A DNA stretch of 64,000 bases from Enterobacter wuhouensis (GCF_004331265.1 NZ_SJOO01000007.1:62001-126000), one strand, 5' to 3'; positions 53,219-62,463 are shown, numbered from the stretch's first letter. Made by a program: numbers and translations. Notes: generated by a model from the letters alone, not told the origin.

Positions 53219-54487
53219 ATGGAAAATAAAAGCATTCCTCAAGCCACGTCGCCCCTGGCCGCGTGGCTTTCTTATCTGGAAAACCTGCACAGTAAAACCA
53301 TCGATATGGGGCTTGAGCGCGTAAGCCAGGTTGCCGCGCGTCTCGACGTTTTGAAGCCCGCACCCTTTGTGTTTACCGTCGCCGGAACCAACGGTAAAGG
53401 CACCACCTGCCGCACGCTGGAATCGGTCCTGATGGCCGCAGGCTACAAGGTTGGCGTATACAGCTCGCCGCATCTGGTGCGCTACACCGAGCGCGTACGC
53501 GTTCAGAATGCCGAGCTGGCGGAGTCTGCCCACACGGCGTCGTTTGCCGCTATTGAGGCCGCGCGCGGTGAAACCTCATTAACCTATTTTGAATACGGCA
53601 CCCTGTCGGCGCTGTGGCTGTTTAAACAGGCGCAGCTGGACGTGGTGATCCTGGAGGTCGGCCTGGGCGGGCGTCTTGATGCCACCAACATGGTGGACGC
53701 CGATGTCGCCGTCGTCACCAGCATCGCGCTGGATCATACCGACTGGCTGGGGCCGGATCGCGAAAGCATTGGCCGCGAGAAGGCCGGTATTTTCCGGGGG
53801 AATAGGCCAGCCGTGGTCGGCGAGCCGGATATGCCGCACACCATTGCGGACGTGGCGAAAGAGAAGGGCGCGCTGCTGCTGCGTCGCGGCGCGGACTGGC
53901 AGTATGAGGTTCAGGGCAACGCCTGGCGTTTCAGCGATGCTCACGGCGTGCTGGACAACCTGCCGCTGCCGCAGGTGCCACAGCCTAACGCGGCGACAGC
54001 GCTGGCGGCACTGCGCGCCAGCGGATTAACGGTAAGCGAGCAGGCGATCCGCGACGGTATTCAGAACGCGATCCTGCCGGGGCGTTTTCAGATTGTCAGC
54101 GAGTCACCGCGCCTGATTCTGGACGTGGCGCACAACCCGCACGCGGCGGCGTATCTCGCAGGACGTCTCAAATCGTTACCAAAAACCGGGCGCGTTCTGG
54201 CGGTTATCGGTATGCTTCACGATAAAGATATTGGCGGCACGCTGGCCTGCATGGAGAGTGTGGTCGATAGCTGGTATTGTGCTCCTCTGGAAGGGCCGCG
54301 CGGCGCCACTGCTGAACAGCTGATGGAACATCTTGGCAAGGGCAAAATTTACGATAGCGTGGTTCAGGCCTGGCACGCCGCGATGGCGGATGCTAAACCA
54401 GAAGATACCGTGCTGGTGTGTGGGTCATTCCACACGGTGGCACATGTCATGGAAGTGATGGACGCGGGGAGAACCGGTGGCGAGTAA
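53219..54487 (+). CDS. folC: Dihydrofolate synthase / folylpolyglutamate synthase FolC
   Basis: This enzyme adds glutamate to dihydropteroate and then extends the polyglutamate tail of tetrahydrofolates. It has 422 residues in a Mur-ligase fold. The P-loop is FTVAGTNGKGTTCRTLE (about 51-67). LEVGLGGRLDATN and the C-terminal LDVAHNPHAAAYLAG mark the ATP and glutamate domains. Its last 11 bases overlap the GTG start of dedD. Confidence 0.95.
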   Translation: MENKSIPQATSPLAAWLSYLENLHSKTIDMGLERVSQVAARLDVLKPAPFVFTVAGTNGKGTTCRTLESVLMAAGYKVGVYSSPHLVRYTERVRVQNAELAESAHTASFAAIEAARGETSLTYFEYGTLSALWLFKQAQLDVVILEVGLGGRLDATNMVDADVAVVTSIALDHTDWLGPDRESIGREKAGIFRGNRPAVVGEPDMPHTIADVAKEKGALLLRRGADWQYEVQGNAWRFSDAHGVLDNLPLPQVPQPNAATALAALRASGLTVSEQAIRDGIQNAILPGRFQIVSESPRLILDVAHNPHAAAYLAGRLKSLPKTGRVLAVIGMLHDKDIGGTLACMESVVDSWYCAPLEGPRGATAEQLMEHLGKGKIYDSVVQAWHAAMADAKPEDTVLVCGSFHTVAHVMEVMDAGRTGGE

Positions 54488-55160
54488 GTTTCAGAACCGT
54501 TTAACAGGAACCATTGTGCTGGTCGCGCTGGGGGTGATTATTCTCCCGGGTCTGCTCGACGGGCAGAAGAAGCATTACCAGGATGAGTTTGCCGCGATTC
54601 CGCTGGTACCGAAACCGGGCGATCGCGACGAGCCGGATATGCTGCCCGCTGCGACGCAGGCGCTTCCTGCACAGCCGCCAGAAGGTGCGGCGGAAGAGGT
54701 GCGTGCGGGTGATGCCGCTGCGCCGTCGCTCGATCCGTCGCGTCTTGCGGCGAATAACAATATCGAGATCGATCCGATACCGGTAGAACAGCCGAAGTCT
54801 GTTGAAAAACCGAAGCCTGTAGAGAAGCCGCAGCCTAAACCGCAGCGGGATAAAGCGGCCGAACAGCTTGCTGCCGCCTCAGAAGCGCCGCCGACGAAAC
54901 AAGACGCGGCACCGACCGGAAAAGCCTACGTTGTACAGCTTGGCGCGCTGAAAAATGCCGATAAAGTTAACGAGGTGGTGAGTAAACTGCGCGGCGCGGG
55001 ATATCGTGTCTACACTTCACCTTCCACGCCAGTGCAGGGTAAAATTACCCGCATCCTCGTGGGCCCTGACGCCTCGAAAGACAAGCTGAAGGGATCGCTT
55101 GGCGAGCTGAAGCAGATCTCCGGGCTGAGCGGTGTGGTGATGAACTACAGCGCGAACTGA
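54477..55160 (+). CDS. dedD: Cell division protein DedD (SPOR domain)
   Basis: A 227-residue divisome protein. One N-terminal membrane helix (TGTIVLVALGVIILPGLL) is followed by a proline-, alanine- and lysine-rich linker (about 45-145, with repeated VEKPKPVEKPQPKP) and a C-terminal SPOR domain (about 148-227, starting YVVQLGALKNADKV) that binds denuded septal glycan. The start is GTG, inside the end of folC. REP elements follow. Confidence 0.94.
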   Translation: MASKFQNRLTGTIVLVALGVIILPGLLDGQKKHYQDEFAAIPLVPKPGDRDEPDMLPAATQALPAQPPEGAAEEVRAGDAAAPSLDPSRLAANNNIEIDPIPVEQPKSVEKPKPVEKPQPKPQRDKAAEQLAAASEAPPTKQDAAPTGKAYVVQLGALKNADKVNEVVSKLRGAGYRVYTSPSTPVQGKITRILVGPDASKDKLKGSLGELKQISGLSGVVMNYSAN

Positions 55161-55170
55161 TAAGATCTAC

Positions 55171-55253
55171 CCCTCACCCTAACCCTCTCCCCAAAGGGGC
55201 GAGGGGATGGTTTGCTCCCTCTCCCTTGAGGGAGAGGGCCGGGGTGAGGGGGA
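55171..55253. repeat. BIME: inverted CCCTCACCC-type REP pair
   Basis: Unit 1 (55171-55208) has CCCCTCACCCTAACCCTCTC then an inverted CGAGGGG. Unit 2 (55218-55253) has CCCTCTCCCTTGAGGGAGAG then GCCGGGGTGAGGGG. The outer ends are complementary, so the pair can form one long hairpin downstream of dedD. Confidence 0.82.
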
Positions 55254-55284
55254 GCAGACGTTCAAAGAGACGTCAAAAGGACGG

Positions 55285-55314
55285 GGCGTTGAGCATTTTT
55301 TCAGCGCCTTTTTT
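55285..55314 (+). terminator. Terminator after dedD
   Basis: A 7-bp stem (GGCGTTG with CAGCGCC, one G-T pair) with a 10-base loop is followed by six T. It ends the folC-dedD transcript before cvpA. Confidence 0.8.
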
Positions 55315-55339
55315 ATTTACGCGCGGGAAGGAAATCCCT

Positions 55340-55355
55340 ACGCAAACGTTTTCTT
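55340..55355. promoter_or_regulatory. PurR operator of cvpA-purF-ubiX
   Basis: ACGCAAACGTTTTCTT fits the PurR consensus ACGCAAACGTTTNCNT at every fixed position. It lies 57 bases before the cvpA start. A TAGAAT -10-like hexamer follows at 55363-55368. It gives repression by hypoxanthine or guanine. Confidence 0.92.
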
Positions 55356-55411
55356 TTTCTGTTAGAATTCGCCCCGAACTGGATGACAGGGCGTTTAATC
55401 GTGGGACACAT

Positions 55412-55900
55412 ATGGTCTGGATTGATTACGCCATCATTGCGGTGATTGGTTTTTCCTGTCTGGTTAGCCTGATCCGTGGCTTTGTTCGTGAAGCGTTATC
55501 GCTGGTAACCTGGGGTTGTGCTTTCTTTGTTGCCAGTCATTACTACACTTACCTGTCTGTCTGGTTCACGGGCTTTGAAGATGAACTGGTCCGAAACGGA
55601 ATCGCCATCGCGGTGCTGTTTATCGCGACGCTGATAGTCGGCGCTATCGTGAATTACGTGATAGGTCAGCTGGTCGAGAAAACCGGTCTGTCAGGGACGG
55701 ACAGGGTGCTCGGGATCTGTTTCGGCGCGCTGCGAGGCGTGCTGATTGTGGCCGCGATACTGTTCTTCCTGGATACCTTTACCGGGTTCTCAAAAAGCGA
55801 AGACTGGCAGAAATCGCAGCTCATTCCAGAGTTCAGCTTCATCATCAGATGGTTCTTTGACTATCTGCAAAGCTCGTCGAGTTTCTTGCCCAGGGCATAA
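55412..55900 (+). CDS. cvpA: Colicin V production protein CvpA
   Basis: An inner membrane protein of 162 residues with four membrane helices (for example IDYAIIAVIGFSCLVSLI at the N-terminus), needed for colicin V export from E. coli and for bile and envelope tolerance. The mechanism is unclear. I chose the ATG at 55412 by family length. It is the first gene of the PurR-controlled cvpA-purF-ubiX operon. Confidence 0.93.
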   Translation: MVWIDYAIIAVIGFSCLVSLIRGFVREALSLVTWGCAFFVASHYYTYLSVWFTGFEDELVRNGIAIAVLFIATLIVGAIVNYVIGQLVEKTGLSGTDRVLGICFGALRGVLIVAAILFFLDTFTGFSKSEDWQKSQLIPEFSFIIRWFFDYLQSSSSFLPRA

Positions 55901-55933
55901 ACCCTGAGATGTGGCTTAACGAGGAAAAGACGA

Positions 55934-57451
55934 ATGTGCGGTATTGTCGGTATCGCCGGTTTCATGCCGGTTAACCAGTCTATTTATGACGCATTATCGG
56001 TGCTTCAGCACCGTGGACAGGACGCTGCGGGCATCATCACCATTGATGCACACAACTGCTTCCGTTTACGTAAAGCAAACGGCCTGGTAAACGATGTGTT
56101 TGAAGCCCGCCATATGCAGCGCCTGCAGGGTAATATGGGGATTGGTCACGTTCGTTATCCTACTGCTGGCAGCTCCAGCGCCTCTGAGGCTCAGCCTTTC
56201 TACGTCAACTCTCCTTACGGCATCACGCTTGCCCACAATGGCAACCTGACTAACGCCCACGAGCTGCGTAAAAAGCTGTTTGAAGAGAAACGTCGCCACA
56301 TAAACACCACCTCTGATTCAGAAATCCTGCTCAATATTTTTGCCAGCGAGCTGGATAACTTCCGTCACTACCCGCTGGAAGCTGATAACATTTTTGCTGC
56401 CGTTGCCGCGACCAACCGCCTGATCCGCGGCGCGTACGCCTGCGTGGCAATGATTATCGGCCACGGCATGGTCGCCTTCCGCGATCCGAACGGCATCCGT
56501 CCCCTGGTGCTCGGCAAGCGTGACCTGGGCGATGGCCGTACCGAGTACATGGTCGCCTCCGAAAGCGTGGCGCTGGATACCCTGGGCTTTGAGTTCCTGC
56601 GCGACGTCGCGCCGGGCGAAGCGGTCTACATCACCGAGAAGGGTCAGCTGTTCACCCGCCAGTGTGCAGACAACCCGGTCAGCAACCCGTGCCTGTTCGA
56701 ATACGTTTATTTTGCCCGTCCGGACTCCTTCATCGACAAGATTTCCGTGTACAGCGCGCGCGTGAACATGGGCACGAAGCTGGGCGAGAAGATTGCCCGC
56801 GAGTGGGACGATCTGGATATCGACGTTGTCATCCCGATCCCGGAAACGTCCTGCGATATCGCGCTGGAAATCGCCCGTATTCTGGATAAGCCATACCGTC
56901 AGGGCTTCGTGAAGAACCGCTACGTTGGCCGCACCTTTATCATGCCGGGCCAGCAGCTGCGCCGTAAGTCCGTCCGCCGCAAGCTGAACGCCAACCGCGC
57001 GGAGTTCCGCGATAAGAACGTCCTGCTGGTGGATGACTCCATCGTGCGCGGTACCACCTCTGAGCAAATTATCGAGATGGCGCGCGAAGCCGGTGCGAAG
57101 AAAGTGTACCTGGCCTCAGCGGCACCTGAAATCCGCTTCCCTAACGTGTACGGCATCGACATGCCAACCGCGACGGAGCTGATTGCTCACGGGCGTGAAG
57201 TGGACGAAATTCGCCAGATCATCGGCGCTGACGGCCTGATTTTCCAGGATCTGAACGATCTGATCGACGCGGTACGCGCCGAGAACCCGGACATTCAGCA
57301 GTTCGAATGCTCGGTGTTTAACGGCGTGTATGTGACGAAAGACGTTGACCAGCAGTATCTCGACTACCTTGATTCGCTGCGCAACGACGATGCGAAAGCC
57401 GTCCAGCTGCAGAACGATCTGGAAAGCTTAGAGATGCATAACGAAGGTTGA
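55934..57451 (+). CDS. purF: Amidophosphoribosyltransferase PurF
   Basis: The first committed enzyme of de novo purine synthesis, converting PRPP and glutamine to phosphoribosylamine. It has 505 residues. The N-terminal nucleophile is Cys2 in [10 protein letters not shown] (mature Cys1). The glutaminase domain covers about 1-235. The PRPP-binding motif [18 protein letters not shown] is at about 362-379. AGGAAAAG lies 4 bases before the ATG. It is controlled by the PurR box upstream of cvpA and by nucleotide feedback. Confidence 0.97.
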   Translation: MCGIVGIAGFMPVNQSIYDALSVLQHRGQDAAGIITIDAHNCFRLRKANGLVNDVFEARHMQRLQGNMGIGHVRYPTAGSSSASEAQPFYVNSPYGITLAHNGNLTNAHELRKKLFEEKRRHINTTSDSEILLNIFASELDNFRHYPLEADNIFAAVAATNRLIRGAYACVAMIIGHGMVAFRDPNGIRPLVLGKRDLGDGRTEYMVASESVALDTLGFEFLRDVAPGEAVYITEKGQLFTRQCADNPVSNPCLFEYVYFARPDSFIDKISVYSARVNMGTKLGEKIAREWDDLDIDVVIPIPETSCDIALEIARILDKPYRQGFVKNRYVGRTFIMPGQQLRRKSVRRKLNANRAEFRDKNVLLVDDSIVRGTTSEQIIEMAREAGAKKVYLASAAPEIRFPNVYGIDMPTATELIAHGREVDEIRQIIGADGLIFQDLNDLIDAVRAENPDIQQFECSVFNGVYVTKDVDQQYLDYLDSLRNDDAKAVQLQNDLESLEMHNEG

Positions 57452-57458
57452 TGCTCCT

Positions 57459-57486
57459 GCAGGTGAGGGCAGCCGCCCTCACTTGC
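57459..57486 (+). other. Hairpin between purF and ubiX
   Basis: A 12-base stem (GCAGGTGAGGGC with GCCCTCACTTGC, one mismatch or G-T pair) with the 4-base loop AGCC and no T-run. It lies inside the operon and could act as an mRNA processing or stability element that lowers ubiX relative to purF. Confidence 0.6.
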
Positions 57487-57540
57487 AACTCCGCACAAAA
57501 TCCTGCACAGTCAGCCCTGAAATCAGCCAGGGCGAATATC

Positions 57541-58110
57541 ATGAAACGACTTATTGTTGGGCTTAGCGGTGCCAGCGGCGCCATTTACGGCGTACGCCTG
57601 TTGCAGGTGCTGCGTGACGTATCGGAAGTAGAAACCCATCTGGTGATGAGCCAGGCAGCGCGTCAGACTCTCTCGCTTGAAACCGATTTCTCCCTGCGTG
57701 ACGTTCAGTCCCTGGCGGATGTGGTGCACGATGCCCGTGATATCGCGGCCAGCATCTCCTCGGGCTCGTTCAAAACGGCCGGCATGGCGATCCTGCCCTG
57801 CTCAATCAAAACCCTCTCCGGCATTGTGAACAGCTATACCGACACGCTGGTGACGCGTGCGGCAGACGTGGTGCTGAAGGAGCGCCGTCCGCTGGTACTG
57901 TGCGTGCGGGAAACGCCGCTGCACCTGGGTCATTTACGTCTGATGGCGCAGGCCGCCGAGCTGGGCGCCGTGATAATGCCGCCTGTTCCGGCGTTTTACC
58001 ATCGCCCGCAGACGCTGGATGATTTGATTAATCAGACGGTTAACCGCGTGCTGGATCAGTTTGATATTGACCTGCCTGAAGATCTCTTTACCCGCTGGCA
58101 GGGAGCATGA
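57541..58110 (+). CDS. ubiX: Flavin prenyltransferase UbiX
   Basis: This enzyme makes the prenylated FMN cofactor of the UbiD decarboxylase in ubiquinone synthesis. It has 189 residues. The FMN-binding start is KRLIVGLSGASGAIYGVRLL, and ILPCSIKTLSGIVNSYTDTL and VLCVRETPLHLGHLRLM follow. I chose the ATG at 57541 by family length. It is the last gene of the cvpA-purF-ubiX run. Confidence 0.95.
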   Translation: MKRLIVGLSGASGAIYGVRLLQVLRDVSEVETHLVMSQAARQTLSLETDFSLRDVQSLADVVHDARDIAASISSGSFKTAGMAILPCSIKTLSGIVNSYTDTLVTRAADVVLKERRPLVLCVRETPLHLGHLRLMAQAAELGAVIMPPVPAFYHRPQTLDDLINQTVNRVLDQFDIDLPEDLFTRWQGA

Positions 58111-58115
58111 GGTTT

Positions 58116-58132
58116 TGCACTTCCTGAGTGCA
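58116..58132. promoter_or_regulatory. NtrC-like site upstream of argT
   Basis: TGCACTTCCTGAGTGCA is a 17-base palindrome of the form TGCAC-N7-GTGCA, as in NtrC (GlnG) enhancer sites. It lies about 190 bases upstream of the argT sigma-54 promoter, a normal enhancer distance. Confidence 0.6.
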
Positions 58133-58318
58133 TGAAAAGGCAGCTTGCCCTGTTTCAGGGCAAAACTGCAACCGCGATCATATCCTCGACATTTAATTCG
58201 TTTTTTCCGTTTTTCTCTCTCCGGTTCGTTCGGCAGACCTGCTATCTTTCCTCATTAAGGCAATATCGCAACGTTTTATTAACATATTTAACGTCGAATT
58301 TTTGACCAGACGGCAATG

Positions 58319-58334
58319 TGGCATAAGACCTGCA
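58319..58334 (+). promoter_or_regulatory. Sigma-54 promoter of argT
   Basis: TGGCAT, five bases, CTGCA: matches TGGCAC-N5-TTGCA with the invariant GG and GC correctly spaced. It lies 66 bases before the argT ATG. Nitrogen control of argT through NtrC and sigma-54 is established in enteric bacteria. Confidence 0.8.
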
Positions 58335-58400
58335 AGAGAAGCCTGCAACACAACACACAACGCAAACCATAATAAAATCACGGTACTTGAGGGTAAATGT

Positions 58401-59183
58401 ATGAAGAAGACGGTTCTGGCTCTGTCTTTACTCGTGGGGTTAAGCGCAGCCGCAGGCAGCTACGCGGCGCTGCCGCAGACGGTACGCATCGGTACTGACG
58501 CAACCTATGCGCCATTCTCTTCGAAGGATGCGAAAGGCGATTTCGTTGGGTTTGATATCGATTTGGGGAATGAGATGTGCAAGCGCATGGAGGTGAAATG
58601 CACATGGGTGGGCAGCGACTTCGACGCGCTGATCCCGTCGCTGAAGGCCAAGAAAATCGACGCCATTATCTCCTCGCTTTCCATTACTGAAAAACGCCAG
58701 CAGGAGATCGCCTTCTCTGAAAAGCTTTACGCAGCGGATTCCCGTCTGATTGCCGCCAAAGGCTCTCCGATTCAGCCGACCATCGACTCGCTGAAAGGCA
58801 AGCATGTGGGCGTGCTGCAGGGGTCTACTCAGGAAGGCTTTGCAAACGCCAACTGGCGTGAGAAGGGCGTGGACGTTGTGGCTTACCAGAACCAGGATCT
58901 GATTTACTCCGATCTGGCTGCGGGCCGTCTGGATGCCGCATTCCAGGATGAAGTCGCCGCGAGCGAAGGCTTTCTGAAACAGCCCGCGGGTAAAGAGTAC
59001 GCCTTTGCTGGCCCGTCCGTGAAGGATAAAAAATACTTCGGGGATGGCACCGGCATCGGCCTGCGTAAGGACGATACCGAGCTGAAAGCCGCCTTCGATA
59101 AAGCTTTCACCGAGCTGCGTAAAGACGGTACCTACGACAAACTGGCGAAGAAATACTTCGACTTCAACGTCTACGGTGATTGA
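58401..59183 (+). CDS. argT: Lysine/arginine/ornithine-binding periplasmic protein ArgT
   Basis: A periplasmic binding protein (LAO protein) that delivers lysine, arginine and ornithine to the HisQMP transporter. It has 260 residues with a signal peptide of 22 residues ending GSYA. The mature chain begins [17 protein letters not shown]. The family signature is [14 protein letters not shown], and [15 protein letters not shown] is shared with HisJ. It is a tandem paralogue of hisJ. I chose the ATG at 58401 (TTGAGGGTAAATGT upstream). Confidence 0.96.
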   Translation: MKKTVLALSLLVGLSAAAGSYAALPQTVRIGTDATYAPFSSKDAKGDFVGFDIDLGNEMCKRMEVKCTWVGSDFDALIPSLKAKKIDAIISSLSITEKRQQEIAFSEKLYAADSRLIAAKGSPIQPTIDSLKGKHVGVLQGSTQEGFANANWREKGVDVVAYQNQDLIYSDLAAGRLDAAFQDEVAASEGFLKQPAGKEYAFAGPSVKDKKYFGDGTGIGLRKDDTELKAAFDKAFTELRKDGTYDKLAKKYFDFNVYGD

Positions 59184-59226
59184 GGTATAGCGGCGATGCA
59201 CTTAATCGGTGCGTCAGTGGCGTGAA

Positions 59227-59243
59227 TGACCCAATATGGTGCA
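59227..59243. promoter_or_regulatory. NtrC-like site 1 upstream of hisJ
   Basis: TGACCCAATATGGTGCA matches 15 of 17 positions of TGCACCA-NNN-TGGTGCA counting the three free bases. With the next site it makes a large inverted repeat. Confidence 0.55.
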
Positions 59244-59248
59244 GATTA

Positions 59249-59265
59249 TGCACCGTATTGGGACG
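59249..59265. promoter_or_regulatory. NtrC-like site 2 upstream of hisJ
   Basis: TGCACCGTATTGGGACG matches the left half of the NtrC consensus. Its centre is 22 bases from site 1, about two helical turns, a typical spacing for cooperative NtrC dimers. Confidence 0.5.
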
Positions 59266-59268
59266 CCG

Positions 59269-59307
59269 TGTGCATACTTAAGCATTTATAATGCAAAAAT
59301 TCCCGTC
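59269..59307. promoter_or_regulatory. Possible ArgR box pair over hisJ promoter
   Basis: Two 18-base segments separated by 3 bases: TGTGCATACTTAAGCATT (good match to the ARG box) and a weaker AATGCAAAAATTCCCGTC. They overlap a TATAAT at 59287-59292. ArgR repression of hisJQMP is known in E. coli. The assignment here is tentative. Confidence 0.4.
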
Positions 59308-59344
59308 CGAAAGGCATTATTCTTTGCCTGACAATGGGGATTAA

Positions 59345-59360
59345 TGGCACATTAGCAGCA
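59345..59360 (+). promoter_or_regulatory. Possible sigma-54 promoter of hisJ
   Basis: TGGCAC, five bases, CAGCA: a perfect -24 element and a -12 element that keeps the GC at the right spacing. It lies 48 bases before the hisJ ATG and about 80-120 bases downstream of the NtrC-like pair. Confidence 0.5.
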
Positions 59361-59408
59361 CCCCGTCGTCGTAAAAACCTGAATCAAGACAGTTTGTTGA
59401 GGACAGAT

Positions 59409-60191
59409 ATGAAAAAACTAGCATTGTCACTTTCTCTGGTACTGGCACTTTCCAGCGCCACCGCGGCGTTCGCAGCTATTCCGCAAAAAATTCGTATTGG
59501 TACCGATCCTACCTATGCCCCGTTCGAATCGAAGAATGCGAAGGGTGAACTGGTTGGTTTTGACATCGATCTGGCTAACGAGCTATGCAAACGCATCAAA
59601 GCGCAATGTACCTATGTTGAGAACCCGCTGGATGCGCTGATCCCGTCTCTGAAAGCGAAAAAAATCGACGTGATCATGTCCTCTCTCTCCATCACTGAAA
59701 AACGCCAGCAGGAGATTGCCTTCACCGACAAACTGTACGCGGCAGATTCCCGTCTGGTGGTGGCTAATTCCTCTGACATTCAGCCGACCCTTGAATCCCT
59801 GAAGGGCAAACGCGTGGGCGTGCTGCAGGGCACCACTCAGGAAACCTACGGTAACGAGCACTGGGCACCGAAGGGGATTGAAATCGTCTCCTATCAGGGC
59901 CAGGAAAACATCTACGCTGACCTGACGGCGGGCCGTATTGATGCCGCTTTCCAGGATGAGGTCGCGGCGAGCGAAGGCTTCCTCAAACAGCCAGTAGGTA
60001 AAGACTATAAGTTCGGCGGCCCGTCCATTAAGGACGAGAAGCTCTTTGGCGTCGGGACCGGTATGGGCCTGCGCAAAGAAGACAACGAACTGCGCGAAGC
60101 GCTGAACAAAGCCTTCGCCGAAATGCGTGCAGACGGCACCTACGACAAGCTGGCGAAAAAATACTTCGATTTTAATGTTTACGGCGGCTAA
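59409..60191 (+). CDS. hisJ: Histidine-binding periplasmic protein HisJ
   Basis: A periplasmic histidine receptor for the HisQMP ABC importer. It has 260 residues. The signal peptide (1-22) ends AAFA and the mature chain begins [17 protein letters not shown]. It shares [29 protein letters not shown] and [15 protein letters not shown] with ArgT. I chose the ATG at 59409 with GAGGACAG 5 to 12 bases upstream. A GC-rich hairpin separates it from hisQ. Confidence 0.96.
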   Translation: MKKLALSLSLVLALSSATAAFAAIPQKIRIGTDPTYAPFESKNAKGELVGFDIDLANELCKRIKAQCTYVENPLDALIPSLKAKKIDVIMSSLSITEKRQQEIAFTDKLYAADSRLVVANSSDIQPTLESLKGKRVGVLQGTTQETYGNEHWAPKGIEIVSYQGQENIYADLTAGRIDAAFQDEVAASEGFLKQPVGKDYKFGGPSIKDEKLFGVGTGMGLRKEDNELREALNKAFAEMRADGTYDKLAKKYFDFNVYGG

Positions 60192-60214
60192 TCGCCCCGG
60201 CAAATAACGTGCGG

Positions 60215-60235
60215 CCCCTCCCCCGGCGGGAGGGG
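60215..60235 (+). other. Intercistronic hairpin hisJ/hisQ
   Basis: An 8-bp perfect stem (CCCCTCCC with GGGAGGGG) and a 5-base loop with no T-run. In Salmonella a REP element at the same place protects hisJ mRNA so that far more binding protein than transporter is made. Here the sequence differs but the position and hairpin are kept. Confidence 0.7.
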
Positions 60236-60279
60236 AATAGACACGGTTTCACCACTCACGACACGACAGGGCACGCGGT

Positions 60280-60966
60280 ATGCTGTACGGATTTTCGGGC
60301 GTTATTTTACAAGGCGCGCTTGTCACCCTTGAGTTGGCTATCAGCTCCGTTGTACTGGCGGTGCTGATCGGTCTGGCGGGCGCAGGCGCGAAGCTGTCGG
60401 CAAACAAGCCGCTGGCGCTGATTTTTGAAGGTTACACTACGCTTATCCGCGGTGTTCCTGACCTGGTGCTGATGCTGCTGATTTTTTACGGCCTGCAGAT
60501 TGCGCTCAACAGCGTGACGGATGCCGTCGGTATGGATCAAATTGATATCGATCCGATGGTGGCCGGTATTATTACCCTCGGTTTTATCTACGGTGCGTAC
60601 TTCACTGAAACCTTCCGCGGCGCCTATATGGCGGTGCCGAGAGGGCATATTGAAGCGGCAACCGCGTTCGGTTTTACCTCCTCACAAACGTTTCGCCGGA
60701 TCATGTTCCCGGCCATGATGCGCTATGCGCTTCCGGGCATCGGCAACAACTGGCAGGTTATCCTCAAGGCAACGGCGCTGGTCTCTTTGCTCGGTCTGGA
60801 AGACGTCGTGAAGGCGACGCAGCTGGCGGGGAAAAGTACCTGGGAACCGTTCTATTTTGCGGTAGTCTGCGGCGTGATTTATCTGGTCTTTACGACCGTC
60901 TCCAATGGCGTGCTGCTTCTTCTCGAACGTCGCTACTCCGTGGGTGTGAAGAGGGCTGACCTGTGA
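60280..60966 (+). CDS. hisQ: Histidine/lysine-arginine-ornithine ABC permease HisQ
   Basis: A membrane subunit of the HisQMP2 importer. It has 228 residues and five helices. The EAA loop that couples to HisP is in RGHIEAATAFGFTSSQTFRR (about 124-143). Its last 4 bases overlap the GTG start of hisM. Confidence 0.95.
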   Translation: MLYGFSGVILQGALVTLELAISSVVLAVLIGLAGAGAKLSANKPLALIFEGYTTLIRGVPDLVLMLLIFYGLQIALNSVTDAVGMDQIDIDPMVAGIITLGFIYGAYFTETFRGAYMAVPRGHIEAATAFGFTSSQTFRRIMFPAMMRYALPGIGNNWQVILKATALVSLLGLEDVVKATQLAGKSTWEPFYFAVVCGVIYLVFTTVSNGVLLLLERRYSVGVKRADL

Positions 60967-61676
60967 TTGAGATTATTCAGGAATACTGGAAATCGCTGCT
61001 GTGGACCGACGGCTACCGCTTCACCGGCGTGGCCATTACGCTGTGGCTGCTGATTTCTTCCGTGGTGATGGGCGGCATTCTGGCTGTGTTTCTCGCCATC
61101 GGCCGCGTGTCAAACAACAAGTTTATCCAGTTCCCGATCTGGCTGTTCACCTACGTGTTCCGCGGTACGCCGCTGTATGTGCAGCTGCTGGTATTTTATT
61201 CGGGGATGTACACGCTGGAGATCGTGAAAGGCACCGAGATGCTGAACGCCTTCTTCCGCAGCGGCCTGAACTGTACGGTGCTAGCGTTGACGCTCAACAC
61301 CTGCGCCTACACCACCGAGATTTTTGCAGGCGCTATCCGCTCCGTGCCTTACGGTGAGATCGAGGCCGCGCGCGCGTACGGTTTTTCATCGGTGAAGCTT
61401 TATCGCTGCATTATCCTGCCGTCGGCGCTGCGCATCGCGCTGCCTGCGTACAGTAACGAAGTGATTCTGATGCTGCACTCCACCGCGCTGGCCTTTACGG
61501 CGACGGTGCCGGACCTGCTCAAAATCGCGCGCGATATCAACTCCGCGACCTACCAGCCGTTCACCGCGTTTGGCATTGCGGCGGTGCTCTATTTGATTAT
61601 TTCCTACGTCCTGATTAGCCTGTTCCGCAGGGCTGAAAAACGCTGGTTGCAGCATATAAAACCTTCGACGCACTGA
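60963..61676 (+). CDS. hisM: Histidine/lysine-arginine-ornithine ABC permease HisM
   Basis: The second membrane subunit of the importer. It has 237 residues and five helices, with the EAA loop [20 protein letters not shown] (about 127-146) followed by [12 protein letters not shown]. The start is GTG in a GTGA overlap with the hisQ stop. hisP starts 5 bases after its stop. Confidence 0.95.
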   Translation: MIEIIQEYWKSLLWTDGYRFTGVAITLWLLISSVVMGGILAVFLAIGRVSNNKFIQFPIWLFTYVFRGTPLYVQLLVFYSGMYTLEIVKGTEMLNAFFRSGLNCTVLALTLNTCAYTTEIFAGAIRSVPYGEIEAARAYGFSSVKLYRCIILPSALRIALPAYSNEVILMLHSTALAFTATVPDLLKIARDINSATYQPFTAFGIAAVLYLIISYVLISLFRRAEKRWLQHIKPSTH

Positions 61677-61681
61677 GAAAG

Positions 61682-62458
61682 ATGATGGCTGAGAACAAAT
61701 TAAACGTTATTGATCTGCACAAACGCTACGGCGAACATGAAGTGCTGAAAGGGGTGTCGCTGCAGGCGAATGCGGGCGACGTAATCAGTATTATCGGCTC
61801 ATCCGGCTCGGGTAAAAGTACCTTCCTGCGCTGCATTAACTTCCTTGAAAAACCGAGCGAAGGCTCGATTGTGGTGAGCGGGCAGAACATCAACCTGGTC
61901 CGTGACAAAGACGGCCAGCTGAAGGTGGCGGATAAAAATCAGCTGCGCCTGCTGCGCACGCGCCTGACGATGGTCTTCCAGCACTTTAACCTCTGGAGCC
62001 ACATGACGGTGCTGGAGAACGTGATGGAAGCGCCGATTCAGGTGCTGGGCCTGAGCAAGCAGGAAGCCCGCGAGCGCGCGGTGAAATACCTTGCGAAAGT
62101 GGGTATCGACGAGCGCCAGCAGATGAAGTACCCGGTGCATCTTTCAGGCGGGCAGCAGCAGCGTGTTTCTATCGCCCGCGCGCTGGCTATGGAGCCGGAA
62201 GTGCTGCTGTTCGACGAACCGACGTCTGCGCTCGACCCGGAACTCGTGGGCGAAGTGCTGCGCATCATGCAGAAGCTGGCCGAAGAGGGCAAAACGATGG
62301 TGGTGGTGACGCACGAGATGGGCTTCGCCCGTAACGTCTCGAATCACGTTATCTTCCTGCATCAGGGGAAAATTGAAGAGCAGGGGCATCCTGACGAGGT
62401 GCTGGCGAACCCGCAAAGCCCGCGCCTGCAGCAGTTCCTGAAGGGATCGTTGAAGTAG
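61682..62458 (+). CDS. hisP: Histidine/lysine-arginine-ornithine ABC ATPase HisP
   Basis: An ATPase subunit that works as a dimer. It has 258 residues. Walker A is GSSGSGKST (about 39-47), the Q-loop [10 protein letters not shown], the signature [10 protein letters not shown], Walker [13 protein letters not shown], and the switch histidine is in VVTHEMGF. A second ATG three bases on is possible. It is the last gene of hisJQMP, followed by a REP array. Confidence 0.96.
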   Translation: MMAENKLNVIDLHKRYGEHEVLKGVSLQANAGDVISIIGSSGSGKSTFLRCINFLEKPSEGSIVVSGQNINLVRDKDGQLKVADKNQLRLLRTRLTMVFQHFNLWSHMTVLENVMEAPIQVLGLSKQEARERAVKYLAKVGIDERQQMKYPVHLSGGQQQRVSIARALAMEPEVLLFDEPTSALDPELVGEVLRIMQKLAEEGKTMVVVTHEMGFARNVSNHVIFLHQGKIEEQGHPDEVLANPQSPRLQQFLKGSLK

Positions 62459-62463
62459 GTTTT

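Noticed and set aside
58401..60191. argT/hisJ as an assembly duplication
   Set aside because: The two genes differ throughout and match ArgT and HisJ respectively, a known ancient tandem duplication.
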